Shown here: in pieces, positions 1-8,560 of the stretch
How positions within the stretch are numbered: position 1 is the first letter of the stretch
Layout of the letters: every line of letters starts with the position of its first letter
DNA from: Pseudomarimonas salicorniae
GTDB lineage: Bacteria > Pseudomonadota > Gammaproteobacteria > Xanthomonadales > Xanthomonadaceae
Direction: 5' to 3'
Assembly: GCF_023156535.1 (NCBI RefSeq)
Contig: NZ_JALNMH010000004.1
Location: 62,001-126,000 of the forward strand
DNA: 64,000 nt
Made by a program: the position numbers and the translations under genes
Notes under the pieces: generated by a model
The model's database searches: none
Told to the model about the DNA's origin: nothing
The model's input: the letters and a program-made list of their open reading frames with translations, nothing else

Positions 1-1293
1 GCGGATCTCGACCTCGGGATCGATCAGCCCCGTGGGTCGAACCACCAGTTCCACCGTCGGGCCGCCGGTCTTCTCCATCTCGTAGCGGCCCGGCGTCGCC
101 GAGACGAAGATGGTCCGCGGCGAGCGGCGCTCCCACTCCTCGAACTTCAGCGGCCGGTTGTCCAGTGCCGAGGGCAGGCGGAAGCCGTACTCGACCAGGT
201 TTTCCTTGCGCGCCCGGTCGCCCTTGTACATGGCGCCGATCTGCGGAACGGTCACGTGCGACTCGTCGACCACCAGCAGCGCGTCCGGCGGCAGGTAGTC
301 GAAAAGGCAGGGTGGCGCCTCGCCGGCCATGCGCCCGGTGAGGTGCCGCGAGTAGTTCTCGATGCCCTGGCAGAAGCCGATCTCGGCCATCATCTCTAGG
401 TCGAAGGTGGTCCGCTGCTGCAGGCGCTGGGCTTCGAGCAGCTTGTTGTTCGCGTAGTAGTACTCGAGCCGGTCCTTCAGCTCGACCTTGATCGCCTCGA
501 TCGCCTGCAGCACCGTGCGGCGGGTGGTGACGTAGTGGGTCTTCGGGTAGATCGTGTAACGCGGCACCTGGCGGTAGACCTCGCCGGTCAGCGGATCGAA
601 CAGGGACAGCCGCTCGATCTCGCCGTCGAACAGCTCGATGCGCAGTGCCTCCGAGTCACTCTCGGCGGGGTGCACGTCGATCACCTCGCCACGGACGCGA
701 TAGGTGCTGCGGCGTAGGTCGAACTCGTTGCGCTGGTACTGCAGCTCGGTCAGCCGGCGGATCAGCTCGCGCTGGTCGATGCGCTCGCCGCGAACCATGT
801 GCAGGACCATCCGGAAGTATTCGTTGGGATCGCCGAGGCCGTAGATGGCCGACACGCTGGCCACGATCAGCGCATCGCGGCGCTCGAGCAGGGCCTTGGT
901 CGCCGACAGCCGCATCTGCTCGATGTGCTCGTTGATCGAGCTGTCCTTCTCGATGAAGGTGTCCGAGGACGGGATATAGGCCTCGGGCTGGTAGTAGTCG
1001 TAGTAGCTGACGAAGTACTCCACCGCGTTGTCCGGGAAGTACTGGCGGAACTCGCCATAGAGCTGGGCGGCCAGGGTCTTGTTCGGGGCCAGCACGAGGG
1101 TCGGCTTCTGGATCCGCTGCACCACGTTGGCGATGGTGTAGGTCTTGCCCGAGCCGGTCACCCCGAGCAGGGTCTGCTGGGCCAGCCCCGACTCGAAGCC
1201 ACCCACCAGCGCCTCGATCGCCTGCGGCTGGTCGCCTGCGGGCTCATAGGGGGCCGCCAGGCGGAACCCCGCATCAGTGTTTTCCCGATCCAT
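1..1293 (-). CDS. uvrB: UvrABC system protein B (5' part; gene runs off the window)
   Basis: Damage-recognition helicase of nucleotide excision repair; it is loaded on DNA by UvrA and hands the lesion to UvrC. The 431 codons present cover the N-terminal portion. The opening residues ([18 protein letters not shown]) match the family start, Walker A is GVTGSGKT near residue 45, and the aromatic-rich [14 protein letters not shown] segment of the beta-hairpin follows near residue 95. A VVDESHVT helicase segment lies near residue 342 and the SATPG motif near residue 410. The ATG at 1293 fits the family N-terminus, although no strong ribosome binding site lies at the ideal distance (GGAGG is 18 nt upstream). 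The C-terminal helicase half and UVR motif lie outside the window. Confidence 0.97.
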   Translation of the reverse strand, partial: MDRENTDAGFRLAAPYEPAGDQPQAIEALVGGFESGLAQQTLLGVTGSGKTYTIANVVQRIQKPTLVLAPNKTLAAQLYGEFRQYFPDNAVEYFVSYYDYYQPEAYIPSSDTFIEKDSSINEHIEQMRLSATKALLERRDALIVASVSAIYGLGDPNEYFRMVLHMVRGERIDQRELIRRLTELQYQRNEFDLRRSTYRVRGEVIDVHPAESDSEALRIELFDGEIERLSLFDPLTGEVYRQVPRYTIYPKTHYVTTRRTVLQAIEAIKVELKDRLEYYYANNKLLEAQRLQQRTTFDLEMMAEIGFCQGIENYSRHLTGRMAGEAPPCLFDYLPPDALLVVDESHVTVPQIGAMYKGDRARKENLVEYGFRLPSALDNRPLKFEEWERRSPRTIFVSATPGRYEMEKTGGPTVELVVRPTGLIDPEVEIR

Positions 1294-1435
1294 CGCCCGA
1301 GTATATCGACGCCTCCGTAACGCCCGTCTGTACGCAGCGTAGGAATCGCCCTACGCGATGCACCGCCGCGCGCCGATACCGGCCGGGCCGAGGAATCGCG
1401 AACCTGCCGGCTCGGGGACTTCGGGGAATTGCGAG

Positions 1436-1975
1436 ATGAAGATGAACAAGGCGACCCAGCGCGGCCTCAGCCTGGTCGAACTTCTGTTGGGGCTCGGGCT
1501 GGCGGGCTTCATGCTGGTGGTCGCGGTGCCGGGGATGCAGGCGCTGGGCGCCCGCAGCGAACGGGCGGCGATCAACAACTCGCTGCTGGCCACGCTCGCG
1601 CTCGCGCGGAGCGAGGCCCTGCGCCGCCGGCAGGACACGATCGTCTGCCCGGCCCAGCCGGCGGCCTCGGGCTGTCGCAGCGACGGTGCCTGGCACGAGG
1701 GCTGGATGAGCTTTGTCGACGCCAACGGGAACGGGCGCTTCGACAGCGGAGAGAGCCTGCTCCAGGTCCACGGCCCCCTCGAGGGCGCCCGCCTCGACTC
1801 CGGCCGCGGCCGGCCCAAGGTGCGCTTTGCCCGCAACGGGATGAATCGCGGCAGCAACCTCAGTATCCGCCTGTGCCAGGCCGGCGAAATCGCCAGCGCC
1901 GTGGTACTGAACAATGGCGGTCGGGCGCGTCTGGAGACCAACCCCTCCGCATTGCGCCGCTGGCGCTGCGGATGA
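1436..1975 (+). CDS. FimT/GspH-type pseudopilin, isolated copy
   Basis: A 179-residue type IV pilin-like protein. After a short basic leader it has the prepilin signature RGLSLVELLLGLGLAG (cleavage expected after Gly, then a hydrophobic helix with Glu at +5), and a GspH/FimT-like C-terminal domain with the typical LARSEALRRR helix and a Cys pair near the middle. It probably enters the pilus or a type II secretion pseudopilus as a minor subunit. The ATG at 1436 is preceded by GGGGA; longer in-frame starts would put an unusual leader before the signature. It is divergent from uvrB and not part of the main pilus operon, which has its own fimT. A terminator at 2026-2049 follows. Confidence 0.85.
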   Translation: MKMNKATQRGLSLVELLLGLGLAGFMLVVAVPGMQALGARSERAAINNSLLATLALARSEALRRRQDTIVCPAQPAASGCRSDGAWHEGWMSFVDANGNGRFDSGESLLQVHGPLEGARLDSGRGRPKVRFARNGMNRGSNLSIRLCQAGEIASAVVLNNGGRARLETNPSALRRWRCG

Positions 1976-2025
1976 ACGCCCCCAGCCTTGGGCCGCCGAT
2001 GCCGAGGCCGATGCCGAGGCAACAA

Positions 2026-2049
2026 AAAAGCCCGCCAAGGCGGGCTTTT
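2026..2049. terminator. Bidirectional intrinsic terminator
   Basis: Perfect 11-bp stem (AAAAGCCCGCC / GGCGGGCTTTT) with a 2-nt loop. It carries a U-run on both strands, so it can end the FimT-like gene on the plus strand and tRNA-Asn on the minus strand. Confidence 0.88.
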
Positions 2050-2061
2050 CTGCAGTCAATC

Positions 2062-2138
2062 TGGCGCCCGAAGTTGGACTCGAACCAACGACCCCCTGAT
2101 TAACAGTCAAGTGCTCTAACCGGCTGAGCTATTCGGGC
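2062..2138 (-). tRNA. tRNA-Asn(GTT)
   Basis: A 77-nt cloverleaf with encoded CCA. The acceptor GCCCGAA pairs with TTCGGGC, the discriminator is G, the anticodon loop is CTGTTAA (anticodon GTT), and the T-arm contains GGTTCGAGTCC. It is followed by the terminator at 2026-2049 and preceded by a sigma-70-like promoter. Confidence 0.97.
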
Positions 2139-2150
2139 GGCGAGCCACGC

Positions 2151-2179
2151 ATTTTGGAGGCAGGGAATGCGCCTGTCAA
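2151..2179 (-). promoter_or_regulatory. Sigma-70-like promoter of tRNA-Asn
   Basis: On the minus strand a consensus -35 TTGACA (2179-2174) is separated by 17 bp from CAAAAT (2156-2151), placing transcription start a few bases before the mature tRNA 5' end. It sits just after the pilE stop codon. Confidence 0.65.
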
Positions 2180-2191
2180 CCGGTCAGGCGG

Positions 2192-2632
2192 TCAACGCCA
2201 GTCGCAATTCTCGGTGGTGATCCCGGGGTCGGCATCGACCAGGCCCTTCACTCCGGCCTGGGTCAGGGTGAAGGTGCCGCATTTGTCGTCCGCCTGGGCC
2301 CCAGTCGGCGCCGCGCGCACCTCGAAGGTGTTCCGGGTAATGGTCTCGCAGCTGACCGTGTAGAAGTCCAGCACGCGATCGCACAGAGCATTGCTGTCCG
2401 AGGTGGGAGGCACCGCGGTGGCATCACCTGCGGTGGCCACGTAGGTGTTGTTGACGGTATGGAACCGCTCAAGCCCCTGGGCGACGGAGAGCAGCTCCCC
2501 GGTAGCCGTGGTCCGCCTGGTGCGCCGCACCTGCTCGTTGTAGGCCGGCACCGCGATCGAGGCAAGGATGGCCACCACCACGACCACGATCATCAGCTCG
2601 ATCAGTGTGAAGCCTTTCTGCGCTTGTTTCAT
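2192..2632 (-). CDS. pilE: Type IV pilin PilE (minor pilin of the pilY1 operon)
   Basis: A 146-residue prepilin: leader MKQAQKG, then FTLIELMIVVVVVAILASIAVPAYNE, the canonical prepilin peptidase site and hydrophobic N-terminal helix. The globular part holds four Cys, the last pair (DDKCGTF, TENCDW) near the C-terminus like the pilin D-region. Of two in-frame ATGs, the one at 2632 is preferred because AAGG lies about 7 nt upstream; the ATG at 2638 would overlap it. It is last in the fimT-pilV-pilW-pilX-pilY1-pilE operon, as in Pseudomonas and Xanthomonas, where PilE joins the minor-pilin complex that primes pilus assembly. Confidence 0.93.
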   Translation of the reverse strand: MKQAQKGFTLIELMIVVVVVAILASIAVPAYNEQVRRTRRTTATGELLSVAQGLERFHTVNNTYVATAGDATAVPPTSDSNALCDRVLDFYTVSCETITRNTFEVRAAPTGAQADDKCGTFTLTQAGVKGLVDADPGITTENCDWR

Positions 2633-2734
2633 GTACATGCCTTCAGGTCCGGAGTGACGATGCGGAGGGTAGCGAGACCGATTCTCCCCTATCGGCGGGC
2701 GGCGGCGCCAAAGCGCCGCCGCCCAGCCTGAGGG

Positions 2735-5700
2735 TCAGTCGATCTGCCTCCAGGTGGTACGGCCGCAGGACACGCTGGAGAAGGTCTTGGCGCCGTCGTT
2801 CAGCAGGACCTGCAGATCGGCGCGGCAGACCCGGCCGCGGTAGGTCGGCAGCGAGGCGCCGTCATCATCGCCCGAGTCGGAATCCCCGTCGCCGTCAGTG
2901 CCGCCGTCAGTCCCGCCGTCGGTGCCGCCATCTGTACCACCGTCTGTACCGCCATCTGTACCGCCGTCGGTTCCACCATCGGTCCCGCCGTCGGCGCCGC
3001 CATCGTTGCCATCGTCGCCCGGATCGACCACCTCGGGACCCTTGGTGACGTTGACGATGATCGGCGGCGAAGTGGCCGGCGGCTGGCTGATCGAATTGAG
3101 CTGCAAGCAACCGCACTCCGGACAATCTGCCAGCGTCAACTGCCTGCCGCCGGTAAAGGCGTTGACGGAACAAATCCAGTTGATACCGCCGGGGCTGCAG
3201 TCATCTCCCAAAGGCCGGAAGGTCGTGAAGATTGCCCGTCCCTGGCTTACGCGTGGCTCGCCAAAGAACCGCTCTCCAGCCTTGACCGGATCACCGGATT
3301 CGTCCTCGACCGCCAGGTCAATGTACCAACCCGCCCCGCCCTCGGTGACGGGGTTATCTGACACTTTTCGCGCCGTCCCCACAGCCGCAGTGAACTGCTC
3401 AGTGATGGACTGTTGCTGCAGGTCATCTCGAGTAAAGCTGACCGGGGGCGAGCTCGGAGTCATCTTCGGAACCCTGACTCCATAGAAGGTTTCGAGCTGC
3501 GGATCCGTTGGCACGATATTGTCGCCTTCGACGAGATAGCGACCTGTACCAAAGTAGACCATGGTCCCGCCACGGCCAGCGAACGTGACGTCGATCGACC
3601 CTGTGATCCGCTGACGGTTGTCGTCGACATCGGTGGCGGTGAACACGGGCAACCCCGAGTTTGCTACAGCCCACGTTGTCGGGTTGCTGCCACTGAGGTC
3701 AAACGCCCACAGATAGCCGTGGTAGTCGACACCGAATACCGTATCCGCGACAAGGTCAAAATCCGTGTCCAGCGCCACGACCCCGGCCATGCCATTCGGA
3801 TCGGCGGCCGTGCCTGCACCAGTCATGAGCTGCTTGGTCAACGCGCCGGTCGCGAGATTCACGATTATCAAGCCCGACTGATTGCTAGCGCTGTTCAGCC
3901 CATTGCCGAACAGCGCGTACCAGTTGCCGTCCTTCGCCAGGATGATCTGACCGCGCTGGAGAACATGTCCAATATTGTCCCCGGAGACTTCCCACTTGAT
4001 GTTCGAAGCACTGAACGAATCGACCGGATCAGTCACGTCTAGCGCCATCACCGACTTGCCACCCAAACCGGCCGAAGCCAGCAGCATGGTCTTCCACGCC
4101 CCCCCGATGTAGGCATCTCCCTGGACGGGCGACGCGTCGACAAAGTAGGTGTGGGAGTAGTTTGGCTCCGGCAGCCTGCGCAATTTCTCGCGAACACTAT
4201 TGGGAATGACGGCAAAGATCTCCTTGCCTCCGTCAGTGGCATCGCTTGTACCATTGAATGCGTGCAACATGCCGTCATTCGATCCAACGAAAAGCACCGC
4301 GGTACGATCACGCTTGGTAGTGTTGACGAACTCACCGTAGCTTCCGGGCCCTGAGATGCCACCTCCCTGAGTCGAAGGCAGACGAGTGAACCCTGCACTG
4401 CCGCGACTCAGCACCTCGGGCTGCGAACCCAACACATCGCCGATGATCCTGGATCGATTACGGAAGGGCCCGCCAGCACTCACTTCAAGAGACTGATCCC
4501 CACGCAGATAGCTGATCACGTCACCGATGGTACGGGTCGCACCGAAGCGGGTCTGCACCTGAGTCGGCAGGAAACCAAGCGCCAGTTCCGCCAGAGCGGA
4601 GCCACCCAAACCAGCCTCTGTAAAGGTCCTTGGGGTGGGCACACTCGACACGTTCGGCACCATCATGAAAATCTTTCGATTGGCCACGGCGGGCATCCGC
4701 GTATTCGCCGACCACACCAAGCTGCCCAGCCGACCATTGCTGAGAAGCGGATATGCCTTGACGTCGCCACTCCAATCCTCCGCGTTGTACTCCGGCACAT
4801 AAGCGAGGAACTCGCCATCCTTGCGCGCTCCGGACGCCGCCACACCGCCCGAGGGCCTGGAATCGCGTTCGATCTGATCGAACGCCTTGGCCAGCTGCGC
4901 GGTCAGGTTCAAGGCATTGGTGACAAGGAAGTACTTGTCCGGAACACCATCCGTGTTCTCATCCCATTCTTTAGCAAGATCCGGCTTGCCATTGGCATTC
5001 TCGTCATTGAAGCCGCCGTACTTGGCCGCATACCACAGCGGATCCTTGAGAAGCTGCGCGTTGCCGGTCGTGCCACCGGGGGTAAAGGTGCGTTCCGCAT
5101 CCAGGGGCAGCCCGCCATTGCAGGGAGGCGTGGTGAGATCGTTCAGACACTGGCCCGCGGTGGCGTTGGGCGGCGTGTTGAACCGGTAGGCCGGACTGTT
5201 TGCGGCACTGGTGTCGCGGTCGCGCACCTCTAGATACACGCCGTCAGCCGTGGTACCCGAAATCACATAGCCCAGATGCTGGATCACGCAGCCCGCGGCG
5301 TACTCCGAGCGAACGGTGACGGTCACGGTGCCGTCAGCGTTGGCCGAGACCACGTAACGCGCGATGGCGTCCATGTCGTGGTCGTTGCCCTGCTCGACGT
5401 CCTCATAGTTGATCCGGAAGACGGCATAGGGACGGCCTTCGTTCACCGTCGCGTCGGTGGGGAAGCCGGGGCCATTGACCAGCTGCTCTACGTAGAAGTC
5501 GACGATCGTATTGGTCGGCTGGAATTCGGCCGTGGGATCGATTCTGAAACAACTTCCCGAAGGCCCCACCGACTTTGCGAATGGCACCAGGCTGACGAAG
5601 CGCGTACCGGCATCGTTGACCGGGAAGTTGATCCGCGGCAGCGGCGAGGCGATCGCCACCGAATAGGTGCGCAGCTTCTCCGGACTCAGCTCGTTGATCC

Positions 5701-8023
5701 GGCCTTCCTTGGTCCAGCCATAGTTGGCCACCATCGCCGCGGAGTAGCTGCCGCGCTTGGTCGGCTCTTCCGGAGCAAGGCCCCGAATATTTCCGAAGCT
5801 GCTGGCGGCCTTGTTGGTCGGCGCACCGTCGGTGACGTTACCTACCTCGCCGATGAAGATGTTCTTGCTGGCCGATGCCCCGAACTCTTCGTTCCAGAGC
5901 TTGTCACCCAGGGTCTGGAAGCTGAACCCGGAAAGGGTGTCGGGCAGGGCGAAGCTCGGCGTCTGCCATGGGTTGCCGGGAAGGTTGGAGTCGTAGGAAG
6001 GGTTGATGTCCGAGATGACCGTCATCACCGGCTTGGCACAGCTCTTGAAACCCAAGCCCCCATCGGCGGTCGGCTTGTAGGGATCCTTCCAGGCCGGTGT
6101 GGGCAGGCCCAGCGCAGTCTCCTCCGCCACGCCCTCGCTGGCGCCACCGCTGGCATAACCGGTGTGTGCGGCGGCACCCGCGAAGTAGCGCAGGGCCTCG
6201 AACATCATCTCGCCGATCGGGTTGCCCCACATGCGGCACTCGCCATTGGCCAGGCCGCGCGTGCCGAGGTTCTGGCAGTTGCCCCAGTTGTAGTGATAAT
6301 TGCGGCTGGTCGCGTCGCTCGGATACCCGAAACCGATCACCCTGAACTTGTTCAGGGTGGCCACCAGCCCGGTCGAAGTGCTGGTGAAGATGCCGGTCTG
6401 GGGGTTCACCTCATTGGCGAAGGACTTGATGTTCTCGCGCAGCACGCCGCCTTCGAGGTTGTTGAACTGGCTGCCGGTCAGCAGGCCAAAGAACATGCGA
6501 TCGGTTTCGCCGTACTGGTGGAGCAGACCGGTCGGCTTGTAGTTGAATGCGCTGGACGAAGTGCTCTCGTAGCGCTTGCAGTTGGCCTCGCGGAACAGCG
6601 GCTGATCATCCGGACAGACCTTGACGCGCACGTTGTAGTCGGTGCGGGTGGTGTTGGTGGACGGCGGCGCAAGGTTGTAGAAGCTGAACGCGAAGTTGGT
6701 GTTCCGGTCCTCGATGGCGTCAGTGCGCTTGACGTTCGTATTGCCGTTGTTCTGGCGGTCGAAAGTCTTCCAGCCGAACTGGCGCTGCCCGCTGACCTTC
6801 TGCCACTGCAGCAGATAGCCATCGCCGCCGCCGGCCTCTTCGTGGCGGAACTTGATCCAGTAGATCTGGTTGCGCGACAGCGAAACGTTGCCAGTGCGGT
6901 GATCGCTGCAGTTGCCGGCAAAGCCGTGTCCGCCATACCAACCGATATCGGCGATCACCGTCCCGGTCGGGCCGCCCTCTCGGATCTCGAGATCGATCGC
7001 GTCGTCACCGTTGATGCAGAACTGATACTGCCCGTTCGCATCGTTGTTGTCCGCCATCTGGAAATAGGCGGTCGCGATGCTCATGTAGTTGTCGTCGGCG
7101 CCGCCCGGGTTGCAGTTGTTGTTGTTGCAGTTGATCGTTCGACGGCTGGCCTCCTGCTGGAGGTTGTCGGTGATGGCGTAGGTGGTCTCCAGCGTGTCGA
7201 ACTCGGTGCGGTTGGCAGGGTGCCCCGGGTGCGGCGATGCGCTGCCGCTCAGGCAGTTGGGTCCGCTGCCACCGTTCAGGCACCTGTCGCCGCCTACCGG
7301 TCGCTCGATCGACACCCATTCCCAGATGCGATAGGGCGAGTTGGTCATCACCCGCAGCCGCGGCGTTTCTCCGTTGGCCAGACTGGTGACGGCGAACAGG
7401 TGGTAGCTGCCATCCTGTGGCGCGCTGAGCGGTGCATAGTTGGCGATGTCGTAGCGGTCGCGCGCAGCACTCAGGTACTCCTTGCCCCAGGTATGACCAT
7501 CCTGCGGGATAAAGCTCCCCTCGAGCACGGTGTTGTCGTCGTCATCGGTAACGCGTCGGCCACCGTAGAGCACCTTGCGCAGGGCATCGATACGCGAAGT
7601 GGCCAGGTAGTTCAGGAAGTCGCCACTCCAGGCCACGCCCCCACACTGCTTCAGGTTCGTGCCCGTGGCGAGCCCCGACGGGATGAACTGACCGCCCGAG
7701 TAGGTGTAGCAAAGCGCCGGCGTTACAGGCGTCACTGAACGGTCGCGGGTACGGAAATACCCGTAGTAGTCGATGAGGTCGGGCTTGTAGCCCACGTCGA
7801 TGATGCCGTCGCCGTTGAGGTCGGCGGAATCGTTGTAGGCCTCGTAATAGAGCTTGTGATCGCGCCCCATGACCAGCATGTTCAGCGGTGGCACGGCCGT
7901 CTGCAGGTATAGCGGCGCCTCTGCGAGAGGGATTGGCGCAGCAACAGCGCTGCCGGGAACGCCAAACAGGAACACCCAAATTGCCGAAGTGAACGTTAAC
8001 GTCGATTTGCGCAAGATGTTCAT
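2735..8023 (-). CDS. pilY1: PilY1-type pilus tip adhesin/assembly factor
   Basis: A 1762-residue secreted protein that sits at the pilus tip with the minor pilins and affects pilus extension, adhesion and surface sensing. A signal peptide (residues 1 to about 29, ending AVAA) is followed by the family N-terminal block with a calcium-type loop (DSADLNGDGIID, about 66-77). Residues about 314-415 look like a PA14-type module inserted in the N-terminal half. The C-terminal third (about 1150-1640) is the PilC/PilY1 beta-propeller, with family segments such as the SHTYFVDASPVQGDAYIG stretch and the loop DTDFDLVADTVFG, the position of the regulatory Ca2+ site in PilY1. An acidic run of GGTD tetrapeptides (about 1668-1709) precedes a short Cys-containing tail. 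It is longer than the roughly 1160 residues of P. aeruginosa PilY1. Confidence 0.95.
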   Translation of the reverse strand: MNILRKSTLTFTSAIWVFLFGVPGSAVAAPIPLAEAPLYLQTAVPPLNMLVMGRDHKLYYEAYNDSADLNGDGIIDVGYKPDLIDYYGYFRTRDRSVTPVTPALCYTYSGGQFIPSGLATGTNLKQCGGVAWSGDFLNYLATSRIDALRKVLYGGRRVTDDDDNTVLEGSFIPQDGHTWGKEYLSAARDRYDIANYAPLSAPQDGSYHLFAVTSLANGETPRLRVMTNSPYRIWEWVSIERPVGGDRCLNGGSGPNCLSGSASPHPGHPANRTEFDTLETTYAITDNLQQEASRRTINCNNNNCNPGGADDNYMSIATAYFQMADNNDANGQYQFCINGDDAIDLEIREGGPTGTVIADIGWYGGHGFAGNCSDHRTGNVSLSRNQIYWIKFRHEEAGGGDGYLLQWQKVSGQRQFGWKTFDRQNNGNTNVKRTDAIEDRNTNFAFSFYNLAPPSTNTTRTDYNVRVKVCPDDQPLFREANCKRYESTSSSAFNYKPTGLLHQYGETDRMFFGLLTGSQFNNLEGGVLRENIKSFANEVNPQTGIFTSTSTGLVATLNKFRVIGFGYPSDATSRNYHYNWGNCQNLGTRGLANGECRMWGNPIGEMMFEALRYFAGAAAHTGYASGGASEGVAEETALGLPTPAWKDPYKPTADGGLGFKSCAKPVMTVISDINPSYDSNLPGNPWQTPSFALPDTLSGFSFQTLGDKLWNEEFGASASKNIFIGEVGNVTDGAPTNKAASSFGNIRGLAPEEPTKRGSYSAAMVANYGWTKEGRINELSPEKLRTYSVAIASPLPRINFPVNDAGTRFVSLVPFAKSVGPSGSCFRIDPTAEFQPTNTIVDFYVEQLVNGPGFPTDATVNEGRPYAVFRINYEDVEQGNDHDMDAIARYVVSANADGTVTVTVRSEYAAGCVIQHLGYVISGTTADGVYLEVRDRDTSAANSPAYRFNTPPNATAGQCLNDLTTPPCNGGLPLDAERTFTPGGTTGNAQLLKDPLWYAAKYGGFNDENANGKPDLAKEWDENTDGVPDKYFLVTNALNLTAQLAKAFDQIERDSRPSGGVAASGARKDGEFLAYVPEYNAEDWSGDVKAYPLLSNGRLGSLVWSANTRMPAVANRKIFMMVPNVSSVPTPRTFTEAGLGGSALAELALGFLPTQVQTRFGATRTIGDVISYLRGDQSLEVSAGGPFRNRSRIIGDVLGSQPEVLSRGSAGFTRLPSTQGGGISGPGSYGEFVNTTKRDRTAVLFVGSNDGMLHAFNGTSDATDGGKEIFAVIPNSVREKLRRLPEPNYSHTYFVDASPVQGDAYIGGAWKTMLLASAGLGGKSVMALDVTDPVDSFSASNIKWEVSGDNIGHVLQRGQIILAKDGNWYALFGNGLNSASNQSGLIIVNLATGALTKQLMTGAGTAADPNGMAGVVALDTDFDLVADTVFGVDYHGYLWAFDLSGSNPTTWAVANSGLPVFTATDVDDNRQRITGSIDVTFAGRGGTMVYFGTGRYLVEGDNIVPTDPQLETFYGVRVPKMTPSSPPVSFTRDDLQQQSITEQFTAAVGTARKVSDNPVTEGGAGWYIDLAVEDESGDPVKAGERFFGEPRVSQGRAIFTTFRPLGDDCSPGGINWICSVNAFTGGRQLTLADCPECGCLQLNSISQPPATSPPIIVNVTKGPEVVDPGDDGNDGGADGGTDGGTDGGTDGGTDGGTDGGTDGGTDGGTDGDGDSDSGDDDGASLPTYRGRVCRADLQVLLNDGAKTFSSVSCGRTTWRQID
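2893..3004 (-). repeat. 12-bp coding minisatellite in pilY1
   Basis: About nine tandem 12-bp units encode one GGAD and eight GGTD tetrapeptides. Units differ mostly at third positions, so the peptide is conserved while the DNA drifts. This gives a flexible acidic spacer that could change length by slippage. Confidence 0.85.
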
Positions 8024-8035
8024 GACGCCCCCAAC

Positions 8036-8551
8036 TCAAGGGATAAAATGAGACTGGACAATTACATGCGAAGTCGGACTATCCTTGCCGTCCGCGCCGA
8101 CCGAACTGATTCTGAACACAAGGCATTTCTCGCCCCCGGGAACGAAGTCGGCGCCCCATTTGGCGCTACCTTGTATGGCAAGACCGGGGGAAAAAGCGGC
8201 GGGGCGATTCAGGTTCTCGACAAACTCCAGCGAGGGGGTTGCGGTCGACGCGACGGTGAAGTCCACTGAACGATCAAACCAGGAGGACGGCAGGTACTCT
8301 CGCGCGGGTTCGTCACACAGGATGGGGCTATCGAGAATTCCGGCCTCCGAGCTCCGCAAACCGTCTTCCGCCGCATGGAAGGCCATCGAATCAGCCCTGT
8401 AAATGCCCGCCATCCGCTCCTGCAGCGATGTGACCTGAGCGGCAGACAATGCAAGCAAGGTGAGAATGATGAGAATGGTCAGCGCCACGAACAATGTCGC
8501 TCCGCGTTGAGTGCGGGCCGGCGAAGTCCTGAGGTGATTCATCGGTTTCAT
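8036..8551 (-). CDS. pilX: Minor pilin-associated protein PilX
   Basis: A 171-residue protein with the PilX hallmarks: RGATLFVALTILIILTLLALSAAQ as the hydrophobic N-terminal helix, then QERMAGIYRADSMAFHAAEDGLRSSEA, the conserved family stretch ending in the helix that carries paired Ala/Glu residues. In the family it stabilises the priming complex formed by minor pilins and PilY1. The ATG at 8551 has AGGA 7 nt upstream and lies 9 bp after the pilW stop. pilY1 follows after 12 bp, so translation is probably coupled along the operon. Confidence 0.93.
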   Translation of the reverse strand: MKPMNHLRTSPARTQRGATLFVALTILIILTLLALSAAQVTSLQERMAGIYRADSMAFHAAEDGLRSSEAGILDSPILCDEPAREYLPSSWFDRSVDFTVASTATPSLEFVENLNRPAAFSPGLAIQGSAKWGADFVPGGEKCLVFRISSVGADGKDSPTSHVIVQSHFIP

Positions 8552-8560
8552 GTTGGCGTC

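Noticed and set aside
5276-7738. An 820-codon plus-strand frame inside pilY1
   Set aside because: Antisense to a recognised gene, no motifs.
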